The notes under the pieces: model-generated | Seen by the model: only the letters and a program-made list of their open reading frames with translations | Told to the model about the DNA's origin: nothing | Databases searched by the model: none | Position numbers and translations under genes: made by a program | Shown here: in pieces, positions 39,801 to 48,593 of the stretch | How the letters are laid out: every line of letters starts with the position of its first letter | Position numbering within the stretch: position 1 is the stretch's first letter | Assembly (NCBI GenBank): GCA_964247055.1 | Contig: OZ176052.1 | Coordinates: 11,036,001 to 11,100,000 of the forward strand | Length of the DNA: 64,000 bases | Reading direction: 5' to 3' | Source of the DNA: Paragordius varius | Lineage: Eukaryota; Nematomorpha

Positions 39801-40454
39801 GTCAAAGCCGAAAATATGTGTTGGGTATAGTAGAAGGGATGATTAAACTCATGGAATGGTCAGAAGCAAATTGGTATCTTTTTTGCTAAAAAAAATAAAA
39901 AAATTGATTAAGATATGTTTAAAGATATATTTTCTACAACATGATTTATTTTTTTTCTTAACAAACACTTTTCCAGTTAGTGATGGTATAGTAGGTAGGG
40001 CGCCGGACTCTTACACTGGCCAGAGTTCGAACCCCGAAACTTCGCATTTTTGCCATCATCACTGTCAGCCCAGGGCAGGCGAGTGTTAAAAGCCTTCATT
40101 TGTCCGGATACAATTTAAGTCCTTACCCTTCAATAAAAAAGAGATACTCTAAACTGTATATTTTATTTTTTTTATTACATTTTTATTACACTTGTATATT
40201 GTAGTCCCTTTTATGAATACCTTATATGTCAATTTTTAAATCCTATGCATGATTTAAACTTTGACAATACATTCCGATCCCGTATTGAATCCTTTTTGCA
40301 TCCTGCGAACAATAAACAGAATCAAAACCAACCCCAAATAGAAAACCAAATTGTAGAAAATAAAAAATCTATTGCAATCCATTCTGAAAATGAATTGGAA
40401 AAGGTTGAAAACGAAGCGGTTGATTTTACTGGCAGCCAATGCAATATAAATTAA
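21885..40454 (+). CDS. RIC1: RIC1, Rab6A guanine-nucleotide exchange factor subunit
   Basis: Thirty-four exons (first 21885-22013, last 40205-40454) give about 1,691 aa; human RIC1 is about 1,423. Exons 1-5: 21885-22013, 22038-22139, 22162-22235, 22262-22455, 22480-22592. Later exons begin at 22973, 23198, 23664, 24207, 25874, 26518, 26945, 27152, 27788, 28263, 28867, 29503, 30030, 30649, 30858, 31025, 31249, 31983, 32536, 32837, 33190, 33751, 33910, 34419, 34768, 38734, 39316, 39798 and 40205. Phase closes throughout. Matches along the whole human protein: [45 protein letters not shown], a [10 protein letters not shown] block, [49 protein letters not shown]1 with RGP1 activates Rab6 at the Golgi. 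The N-terminus forms beta-propeller repeats. The first four introns are 22-26 nt; later ones reach 3.8 kb and host mobile elements. Exon 18 uses a weak acceptor, and exon 23 may start at 31974. AATAAA at 40524-40529. Confidence 0.94.
24753..25862. mobile_element. 1.1-kb terminal-inverted-repeat element in RIC1 intron 9
   Basis: Perfect 23-bp terminal inverted repeats: 24753-24775 begins CATTTACAATTCAAATTC and 25840-25862 is its exact complement. Inside each end lies a copy of a GGAACC/GGTTCC-rich block (about 24955-25080 and 25615-25800) sharing GGTTCCTGAAATTTTGG in the same orientation. No transposase is recognisable; open frames in the GGAACC block are compositional. TATAT occurs just outside both ends and may be the target duplication. 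The element ends 11 nt before RIC1 exon 10. Confidence 0.8.
29869..30012. mobile_element. 144-bp palindromic MITE-like repeat in RIC1 intron 17
   Basis: Two arms of 54 nt (29869-29922 and 29959-30012) are inverted repeats: TAACGATAAACG at the outer end and AATATTTATTAACA/GATATTTATTAACA at the inner end, with a 36-nt loop. Arm identity is roughly 75-80% by eye. It sits just 17 nt before the start of exon 18. Confidence 0.7.
34741..34766. repeat. (TA)13 microsatellite at a splice acceptor
   Basis: A pure TA tract ending at the AG of RIC1 exon 30 (exon starts 34768), replacing the usual pyrimidine tract. Confidence 0.9.
35152..36486 (-). pseudogene. LINE reverse-transcriptase domain with PHD-like zinc cluster
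   Basis: A 444-codon open piece with reverse-transcriptase motifs in order: [46 protein letters not shown] and the catalytic YADDL. After the thumb there is a C-x2-C ... C-x2-C ... WVHKKC ... C-x2-C cluster ([10 protein letters not shown] to FICTPC), a PHD-like zinc finger found in some metazoan LINE polymerases. It is followed by the terminal [10 protein letters not shown] ... GRPKLTW segment. The stop is 16 nt from the element's 3' end. Confidence 0.9.
37416..38330 (-). pseudogene. LINE endonuclease domain
   Basis: A 304-codon piece beginning at the likely start ATG (38330). After a 75-residue Asn-rich leader it has apurinic endonuclease motifs: [38 protein letters not shown] and TTIDYIL. 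The terminal SDHH motif lies beyond the point where the frame is lost. Confidence 0.88.
38467..38543 (-). ncRNA. HDV-like self-cleaving ribozyme at LINE 5' end
   Basis: Read on the minus strand from the exact first base of the element, the sequence folds into the nested double pseudoknot of HDV-like ribozymes. P1 is GGACATCA/TGATGTCC (nt 1-8 with 34-41). P2 is CCT-A-CCT with AGGAGG (13-19 with 72-77). P3 is CCAC/GTGG (20-23 with 30-33). P1.1 is possible between CC in the P3 loop and GG right after P1. P4 is CTTACAC/GTGTAAG (47-53 with 57-63, loop GAT). The joining strand after P4 is GCCAAC, fitting the C-N-R-A catalytic cytosine motif at nt 65-68. Such ribozymes are known at 5' ends of R2, RTE and related LINEs, releasing the element transcript from upstream RNA. 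Activity is inferred, not shown. Confidence 0.85.
39976..40146 (+). mobile_element. tRNA-derived SINE in RIC1 intron 33
   Basis: The head resembles a tRNA: GTGATGG at 39980 can pair with CCATCATCAC near 40052, an A-box-like TGGTATAGTAGGTAGGG follows, and a B box GAGTTCGAACC is at 40023-40033 (consensus GGTTCGANNCC). A non-tRNA body (GTCAGCCCAGGGCAGGCGAG) and an A-rich end (CAATAAAAAAGAG) complete it. Spacing between stems is too long for a working tRNA. It has polymerase III promoter boxes and so is a SINE. Confidence 0.72.
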
Positions 40455-41185
40455 TTGATTGACCGTTTATATTTAATTTCATAGAAAATTATTTAGGCGA
40501 TTTCTATTTATATGCAAATATATAATAAATTATTATAATGATCAATATGAACTTATATTAACATGACCCTTAATAGTATTCATGGAAAAGTTGACGACAT
40601 ATTAGAATCCGAAAGGTTCTGAAAAAATTTAGTAGTTAGAGGTTTGTAAAGTCATGATGTAATTTTAATTAAAATTAAAAATTGCAAAAAATAATTTTAA
40701 TTGAACATATTTCTATAGTTGAGTCAAGCTTTAAATATAAAAAGGTTTACAAATTAAGAAAACGTTGATGGTGAAAATTTTATATCATTATTGTTTTATA
40801 TAAACTATATATTGTACCAATTTTTAAAATAAACAAATTTGCGGAAATTTTACTTTTTACACGCAAAATTATATGTAAAAGAAGCGTATCATTAGATACA
40901 AGATTGTATATTTGATTTGTTAACCAAATAATTTTTTTATTAAATAAAAAATAAATAATTCAGGTCCATAAAATGCAGTTCAGGTTCACATGCGCACACG
41001 GATGCCGTTTGATTACACTACTATAAAGTTACTTATATAAAATTCTCAGAGTATTCTCTACGAATTCAATATCCGAAAAATTTCGCCCCAACTAGAAATA
41101 GAATATATATTGATAATCGGCACAACTTATTATGACCCACATATTATAATATATTTATTGTATTGAATTTCTTCAATATAAAAAA
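40455..41185. other. Intergenic between convergent RIC1 and RMI2
   Basis: Contains the RIC1 polyadenylation signal (40524-40529) and, for minus-strand RMI2, AATAAA at 41154-41159. No other feature. Confidence 0.5.
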
Positions 41186-41614
41186 TTAATTCAGAGACAT
41201 AAGTAATTTTTGAGCAAATCGAACATTTAAAAACCAATGATTGTGTAGTTTATCAATGTCATTCATTGTTATTTCCGTAATTTTTGTGGCTTTTATTGAA
41301 TCAGTAGATGCATTGGAAATCGATCCAATAATAGCCAAATATTTACCGTTGGTTATATGTGCACACCCATTTGGTATATTAAAATAATTGTTAATCTTTA
41401 TTTTTCCGGTTTGGTCATTTAGGACAAAATAATCAGTAAAAACCTTATTAAAATTCATTAATACTTCATCAATGAATCCTTGTACCCAAACTAACATAAA
41501 TTCTATGTCGCCATTATCCAATCTTAACCTGAATTTTCCGTCATCAGTATCAAGGTGTATACTTTGTTGGATTTGCTCAATAAACACCTTGTTTATAATG
41601 TTTTTAGCATTCAT
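41186..41614 (-). CDS. RMI2: RMI2, RecQ-mediated genome instability protein 2
   Basis: A single exon of 142 aa (human RMI2 is 147 aa). The OB-fold core aligns well: FMLVWVQGFIDEVL with human LAAVWMQGRVVMA, NDQTGKIKINN with RDPSGDFSV, then GKYLAIIGSIS with GKYVMVMGVV, and KITEITMND with the KMTDLSDN segment. RMI2 is the OB-fold partner of RMI1 in the BLM-TOP3A-RMI1-RMI2 dissolvasome, which dissolves double Holliday junctions in the nucleus. The start ATG is the only one upstream of the conserved domain and lies 22 bp from the divergent CD2BP2 start. AATAAA begins about 27 nt after the stop. The call rests on by-eye alignment and the right length. Confidence 0.8.
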   Translation of the reverse strand: MNAKNIINKVFIEQIQQSIHLDTDDGKFRLRLDNGDIEFMLVWVQGFIDEVLMNFNKVFTDYFVLNDQTGKIKINNYFNIPNGCAHITNGKYLAIIGSISNASTDSIKATKITEITMNDIDKLHNHWFLNVRFAQKLLMSLN

Positions 41615-41636
41615 ACATTAAAATTTATTTTTTACC
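41615..41636. promoter_or_regulatory. 22-bp spacer between divergent RMI2 and CD2BP2 start codons
   Basis: Only 22 AT-rich bases separate the two divergent ATGs. A conventional core promoter plus two leaders cannot fit here, so transcription must start inside or across the opposite gene, or the leaders must be extremely short or added by trans-splicing. Confidence 0.6.
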
Positions 41637-43071
41637 ATGACCAAAAGAAGAGTTACGTTTAGTGAGGATGTCGAAGTTAAACGATACAAAGATGATTCAT
41701 TGAATGTCTCTGAGCCCGCTATTAAAAACCCTCAAGCTAGTCGAATAACATATTCATTTAAATCCAAACATTCATTAGATAGTGACGAAGAAGATGCCGA
41801 TGATCTAAAGACGCTTCCATTACATGAAATAGAAGGTCTAAATTTGTGTAAATATTTTAGGTCAGGAAGGTACTACATTAAATGAGTATGATGAGATTAA
41901 AGTTACTCCTTTTAATATGAAAGATGAAATGGATGAGGGTCATTTTGATGAATGTGGAACTTTTATTTTCAAAAAGCAAACTGAAATAAGGTATAAATTT
42001 ATATTTATTCGTAATCTTATAGAGATAATTGGATAGACAATATTGATTGGATGGAAATTAAACGAAAGCATGGCGACAGCGGTACAGAAACAAATGGCCA
42101 AGAGAGTGATAGTGATTCTGAATCACTAAGTAGCGAGGAATCCATTTTGCTAAATAACCCTATTGAAATATATAAAGAAGTCAGTTTTATTTCGGATAAT
42201 TTGCATTGTTATATTATTTTATTACTTTTTTTAATTTTGATATTTAATAGATTATTACCAAATCATTAAATTAATATGTTTTGAACTTCACCGAGCTATT
42301 AGTGTCGAAAAACATTGCTTTCCATAAATTTTAGAACACTTATGTTAAAATATTTTTAGATGTTAACGTATTTACAGCCGGGTGAAAATGTGTTGAAAGG
42401 AATAAAACGTTTAGGCAAAACGCGAAACGATCAATCCAAAAAGTATTCTGCATCCGCAAGCGAGCGTTTACAATACAAAAAAGAACAAAGGGAACGGGAA
42501 AAACAAAACGCAGAAAACATGGAAGACAAAGGTACTGCTAAATTTTCATAAAAAAGTTTAAGTAAATTATTGATAGGGTGAATTGTATGAGTATAAATAA
42601 TGAAATTTTTTCCATAAAGAGTCGATTTATTTATTCGCATTATATGGAGTTTTTGATACAGAAGTTGAAAAGATTATTTTTAATTGTGCATATTCAGTCT
42701 TTGATCTTGTAATTGTTTTAAAAGTTAGTTTTTTAATACAAAGACTAGATTAAAAAACGTAGACAAACTTTTTTATGCACTCCCCTAATTTAGCTCCTAC
42801 CTCCATTGTTGATGATGATACGAATAAAGACGTGTCCATGAAAAACATGTTACGCCTCACCGAACTTTGCGATGAATTATTGCAAAAGGGAATATATGAC
42901 ATTTATGATTACACTTTTGAAAAGTTACAGTATTTGATTGAAGCTACTTCAGAAAACTCAGACCTTGGCTCTCAACAAAATCCCACACAAAATGCATCAA
43001 AAAGCCCTCATATTAAAGTAGCGCAAAAAGCGGTTGATGCTAACCTTAATATGTTTGATACTGTTGATTAA
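41637..43071 (+). CDS. CD2BP2: CD2BP2 / U5-52K snRNP protein lacking the GYF domain
   Basis: Five exons: 41637-41835, 41861-41990, 42023-42179, 42360-42531 and 42794-43071, giving 311 aa. The first two introns are 25 and 32 nt, the others 180 and 262 nt. Very clear matches to human CD2BP2 (341 aa): RVTFSEDVEV at the start, KSKHSLDSDEED, KVTPFNMKDEMDEGHFD, TEIRDNWIDNIDW, LKGIKRLGK and LTELCDELLQKGIYDIYDYT. CD2BP2 is a component of the U5 snRNP and U4/U6.U5 tri-snRNP. In known members the protein ends in a GYF domain that contacts the U5-15K (Dim1) protein and proline-rich ligands. Here translation stops at NLNMFDTVD, about where human reads SLDMF, before any W-x-Y / YGPF motif, and no GYF-encoding exon follows before the convergent SPRYD7 gene. 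AATAAA at 43148-43153. Confidence 0.93.
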
Positions 43072-43251
43072 ACACTGAATATTATATAACTGTATATATA
43101 TATATGTATAAATTTATTAGTTAATACATTTATTTTATGCCATATATAATAAATTATCATCCAATTTTGAGCATATTTATAATATATGATATGTTAGATA
43201 TTATATAATTTATTTCTAATATAATTTTTTGTTTGAAATATTTTGCACGGG

Positions 43252-44688
43252 TTATATAAGGCTTTGTTCTTTCATAATAGGTTTAAATCCAAATGGAATG
43301 GGATTCTTGAAATTGTCAAATTTGACTTCAATGATTGCGTTGTCGTTAACTAAAACAATATATAAAAATATTTCAAAAATACTCTAGACAAGAAGAGATT
43401 CTTATTTAAAGGAATCGCTGCTAAATCAACTATTTAAACGTAGAATTTTTCAGAAAAAAGTAAAATCACATTAAATTTGAACCACAAAATCAATTTTAAT
43501 AAACCGTTTGGAATTCGTTATTGCATATTACAAACACAGTTACAGTTTAGTTGTTGAAACTTTATTGGGTACAGTTTTTTGCCGAGATTATTAATTAATT
43601 TCGAATATTCAAAGCCAATTTATATGGATATAAGAATTCGTGTTCAATTTTAAGGACTATTTTCATGCACTTAGGTAGCAAGTGGTATTTTATGGCATTT
43701 TTAATACATCGTTTTCAATTTTGTTAAAAATCGAAACCAGGGCTTCGAACCGGTATCCGGTTCCGTAGGTAATACCACGGTTGCTATTCCACTTCCTCAG
43801 GAACCATCCTGGGTTGTTTTTCAAATTCTTAGGAACCAGGCCTGTTACTGTTACATTTTTTTCGAACCGGTTCGAAGCCTTCTCTTAAGCTCGTAGTTTC
43901 AAAATCTTTTAATGTCATTAAATAAACATTAAGTGTGAATATTATGCCATTTACATCTCAAAAGTTGCACTGAAGGAATTATAATTTCCTTTTATATTTT
44001 GTTAATTACAGGATAAGGTAAAAATTAAAAGAAACAATTTTTATGTTTCTATCCCAGGAGAAGCCATTGATTAATAAAAAGGTAATTAAGGACCTTTTTA
44101 ATAAAACCATATATAGCATATATAAAAAACAATACCAACCATAAAAATATGGATATAAATAATCATTGACTCTAACGTTTTCTACGGTATATTCTTCCAA
44201 AATATTCCCATTTTCATACAACTTCATTGAAGAGTGATCGTATGATAAACCCTAATTTTAAAAAAATAGATACGTAAATGACATTTTCTTTTAATGGTTT
44301 ATTTTGTTTGATTAACTTTTCATTGAAATATATGGTTCCATTTTCTCGGTAAGTCCAATTATTAGGGCTATATTTTGGGTCAAGATCCAGGTTCACTGCT
44401 CTAGTATCTAATCCTATAGCCCATACACCTATTTATTAAATAAAAATTCTCGCACCAATATGTTTTATTTGGAATTCAAGATATGATTTATCCTGTAAAA
44501 GCGGAGTGTTTGCTAAAACGCCACCTTTTCCACATAAGCGTTGATTGCATTTTATTACGATAGCTTCTTTTCCTAATCAAAAATATATCTAATGGTAAAC
44601 CTAGGTAATGTTCATCCAAACATACTTCATTAACCTTTGGTGATAAGTGATTTCTGCTAGAGCACCAGCAAATTTTTAAAAAATTCAT
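43252..44688 (-). CDS. SPRYD7: SPRYD7 (SPRY domain-containing protein 7)
   Basis: Five minus-strand exons: 44688-44601, 44572-44456, 44428-44283, 44251-44140 and 43349-43252, giving 186 aa (human 196). The first three introns are 28, 27 and 31 nt; the fourth is 790 nt and contains a GGAACC-rich block. The protein is one SPRY domain throughout: MNFLKICWCSSR start (human has a similar CCLRCC cluster), CLDEHYLG, LCGKGGVLANTPLLQDKSYL, EFQIKHIGVWAIGLDTRAVN, NWTYRENGTIYF, YDHSSMKLYENG, VNDNAIIEVKF, and PFGFKPIMKEQSLI at the end, colinear with human SPRYD7. Function in animals is poorly known; SPRY domains mediate protein binding. It converges on CD2BP2 with 180 bp between stops. Confidence 0.94.
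43735..43885. repeat. GGAACC/GGTTCC-rich block in SPRYD7 intron 4
   Basis: Contains CGAACCGGTATCCGGTTCCG, CAGGAACCATCC, TTAGGAACCAGG and CGAACCGGTTCGAAGCC, the same composition as the blocks inside the TIR element in RIC1 intron 9. No terminal inverted repeats were found around this copy. Confidence 0.55.
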
Positions 44689-44919
44689 AAAATATTTGCA
44701 TAATATGTGGATTTGTTCAGGTGCATAAACGTCATAGGTAGGGGGCACACCTTTGAACTGTTTATATGCTATTATGAATTTAAATTATTTTTACTAGTAT
44801 TTGGACATAATTTTCCAATTTTATTAAAAAAAAACTATATAATCATGCGATATTTTTTTATAATTAGTTTAAATTTTGGCTGTAAAGCATTATACACTTA
44901 AATAAAAATGGTTTTTAAA

Positions 44920-44996
44920 TTATTCTACCACATAAAAAGATACTTCTTCAGATTCAGCAAAACCCTGGTGCACCAATAAACTTCTATCTTTATTAT
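44920..44996 (-). CDS. Candidate terminal exon of an unidentified gene
   Basis: Minus strand from an acceptor (TCAGTGAG) at 44997-44998 to a TAA at 44920-44922. It encodes NKDRSLLVHQGFAESEEVSF then YVVE. Codon use and the abrupt flanking AT-rich sequence look like a real last exon. Upstream exons (higher coordinates) were not found, and the protein is not recognised. It would lie about 230 bp upstream of SPRYD7 on the same strand. Confidence 0.33.
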
Positions 44997-44998
44997 CT

Positions 44999-46416
44999 CA
45001 CTGAAAAAAATATTGATTTGTAGTGGTAATAAAACATTTTTTGGATGAAATTACAGTTACGCTAAATTATCGATAGCGAACATCAATAAATATGTGTTTT
45101 AAAAATATCTTTGTAATATACTCTTCATGCCGTATCTACACATAAAAAACGACATGAAAAATGTTTATTACGATGTTATACGGAATATATATTTTTTAAC
45201 ATAATGCGTATTGTATATATCCGATCTTGATTGTTATTCCTGCATCATATAAATATTTTATTAGAATTTTTGTGTAAAAAAAATAAATTTTAATTTTATT
45301 AAAGAAAATCCAAATTCAAATGGTGTATATATTACGTTATGTGTAATGCTGGAATTCTAGCCAATAAATACACAAACTGAGCGTTATATAATAAAAAATA
45401 CTGTACCGTAATACGTTATAATTCTTGATATTATTGATACATATTTGTAATGGATATTCAGCGTAAATCAGGTTTTTTGAACTTTTTATATATAATTTAT
45501 ATACTGATATATGTAATTTACATAAACTGTGAAATATTATCTCGGTTAAATAAAAAAACCAGCCAGACCACTTTTGAAAATATCTTTCTTTATTAATTGT
45601 TTCATAAATAATTATAAATAAGTAAGTGATTATTACATTTTAATAAAAAATTCCTGATATAATGTGGATAGAAATAATATTGTATCGATTTGTTAAAATA
45701 ATTGCTAATAGTTATTAAAATGTAATCATAGTTTAAAAGTTTAGTTTTGAAATAGCGGCTCTCTATTGCATTTGCATAAAATATCTTTGTGCTTTAGGTT
45801 ATTTTTTCTCACTCATCATGTAAATATTTTACTGAATAATTGTTTTAAACAATATAAATTGAATTGAAAAGATATTTTATAATATATGATTAAAATGCTA
45901 ATTCACACGTTTGCATTAAAATATTGTTTTACCAAAAATTTTAACCATAAAATATTTATACATCCAATTTTATTATTAATTTTGTCCGTTAAAACCTAAA
46001 ACTCTCCTATATATATTATTGATTTAACCAACAACAGTAATTCTTTTTATACGCTTGTGTAAATATATGGATAGCTAGATTTTTTATATGTTTACCAGTT
46101 CCGCCTTAAATTGTAACACAACAAAATTTTTATATGAATATTATGTGTTTTTTGTTTGATTTCTCACCTTTATAAGTAATTGATTGATAATATACATGAA
46201 AAGATTTTTGGTTGAAACCTTGTATATAAACTAAATAGTGTCGCTGGACATGTCACGTTTTCGACATATTAAAAAATTTGAATGCAAAACATATAATATA
46301 TTTCCCACAAAATTTATTTGCTTTTTTACCTTTGCTAACAGTCTAGTATTGGAATTCCTAAACTTATTTTATAAATAATAAAATTATCATCAAAAGTGTC
46401 ATTTTTATTTATCATT
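44999..46416. other. Intergenic, AT-rich
   Basis: Nothing supportable found. It may hold missing 5' exons of the candidate gene ending at 44920 and the promoter of the CH gene. Confidence 0.4.
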
Positions 46417-48558
46417 ATGCAATCGATACAGAAATTATCATATTCTATGTCACGTCACCAATTGTTATATAAATTACTTAGAGGTAAACACACGTTTCTT
46501 TACTAATTAAACCCATTTAATAATGTAAAACCTGATTTTTGGGTTAACATTTATAAAGATTTTTGTTTTTTTGTTAAAGTATATTTAAAAAAATGGAATA
46601 AAGGGGCTCTACTGAACTGGATAGTTTTGAACGCAATGAAATAAATGCTTCAAAATTTTTGCGCGCCTTACTTATTTATTCCAATTTTATAAGCATCTTT
46701 GTGTACATAATATATAATTCTTTTTTTGATACCTTAGCATTTATATGGGTTAACTGGATAAAATGGGAAATATGACAGCGTCAAATCTTGAAATAAAAAA
46801 ACACAGGTTTAGTTTTTAACAAACCTTAACACGACTCTTTGCAAATAAATAACTTGACTTGTTATAAACTATCAAAAATATATTTTTACCAAAAGTCTGA
46901 GTAATTTTTGCATTAATTTAACCCTATTTGAGAATGAAATCGAAGAATTAAATAAATTAAACTGGTGTTATTACGTTCGTTATGTCATACATGCATTCAA
47001 GCCATTTTGATTGGGTTTGGGTTAAGGACCTGTCAAAAAATTATTGGTCTAAACTATTTAAACCGTACCGTCAAAAAAAATCTTTAGATGGCTAATATTT
47101 GTACTTAATGATCATCTTAATAAAAATTGTCGGTGATTAATGTGTAATTTTTAACGAATATGTAATTCGCACACAAGCTATTTAAACTTTTTAATAATTT
47201 TATTCTATATTCTTAAGCAGAAATTTTTTGTTGTCCAGAACCAGCATACTTTTACAAATTTTGGAGCAATTTTACCCGTTGTGATAGAAATAGCTACTCT
47301 ATCTATAATTATATAGATTCATGTTTTTTATATAATAAAGCTTGTATCTAAATTTTAAAAATCTCGTTCTCGAAGGTCATAGGCCGGTAAACTGTATAAG
47401 AGGCGGGAGTTAAGGTGTGCGGAACGAAAATATAGCGACTAATTAGGGTTAAAACTTAAGGCCAGCCGGGTACAATTCGAAATTCAAATTTAAAATGCTA
47501 ATATTGTTATTTTATTAGTTAACAAAAAATTTAATAGCGAATATTAATACTCAATTTATTAACTGGCTTATTAGCTTATATTCGAAGGAGCGATATTTAT
47601 AATTGTAACCAACTGACAACTATTTAAATGAAAAATTTACCATTTTAAACAATCGGTTTCTCCATATTCTAAGATGAAGTTTCTTGGGCAGCAAATTCCA
47701 ATTAAAAACATTGTAAATTATGAAGTAATTGTAATAAATTTTATGTAATCTAAATAATAATCATTCATATTATTGGGCTAAATTATCATTTAAATTATTT
47801 TAATTAGAAAAAGAAGTAGTTATAAAAATTATTAATATATTTTAACGCTCCCATTTTATACTAAAAGATCTTTTTTTGATGATCGACAGTTTAAATTGTT
47901 TTGTGTAATATTTTGGATTTCCCAAATATTCTTTTTCTAATATTGGTTTATTATATTTGTATTTATATAAAACGTCTCTAATTTTTTTTCATTAGGATTA
48001 ATGTTTAATTTTATAGGGCTACAAAAAAACCATCAGTTTTAACTTTCAAAATAAGGATGTTCAAATTATTATCGCAATTATGCCCTCAAGGGTTTTTTTG
48101 ACAAATTAATCATTATTTTTGGATCGGATTTAAAGCTTTACACCTCATTTTTGGCAATATATTATATAACCAACACATATTTTATATGTACGGTTACTAT
48201 TGTATTTATTAATAAAGAAGATATAAATAATTGATATATGTATGTTACCTATTGTTTATTCCCGCGGTATATATTAATAAACAACTATTTAACTCGAGAA
48301 TGACTAAGAATTTTTAATTGACTTATTTTTTAAATACATCTCTATCTCCATATTTCGTCCCCATACATTAAAAGGAATATAAATTTTGTTATAAATATAC
48401 TCTTTTGTCATTACAGAAATATTGGACGTGATGGAAGAACGGGCCTTTATTAATTGGATAAATTCTGAGCTCAAGGAGGTAAATATATATTTTATTCTGG
48501 AAGTTAATTATTATTAAAAAAGCATTTTAAAATGCTTTTTATTGGTAATTTTTGTCTT

Positions 48559-48593
<35 letters not shown>

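Noticed and set aside
39980-40060. Functional tRNA gene
   Set aside because: A and B boxes are present, but the acceptor pairing needs extra unpaired bases beyond the T-arm and a long non-tRNA body follows; fits a SINE.
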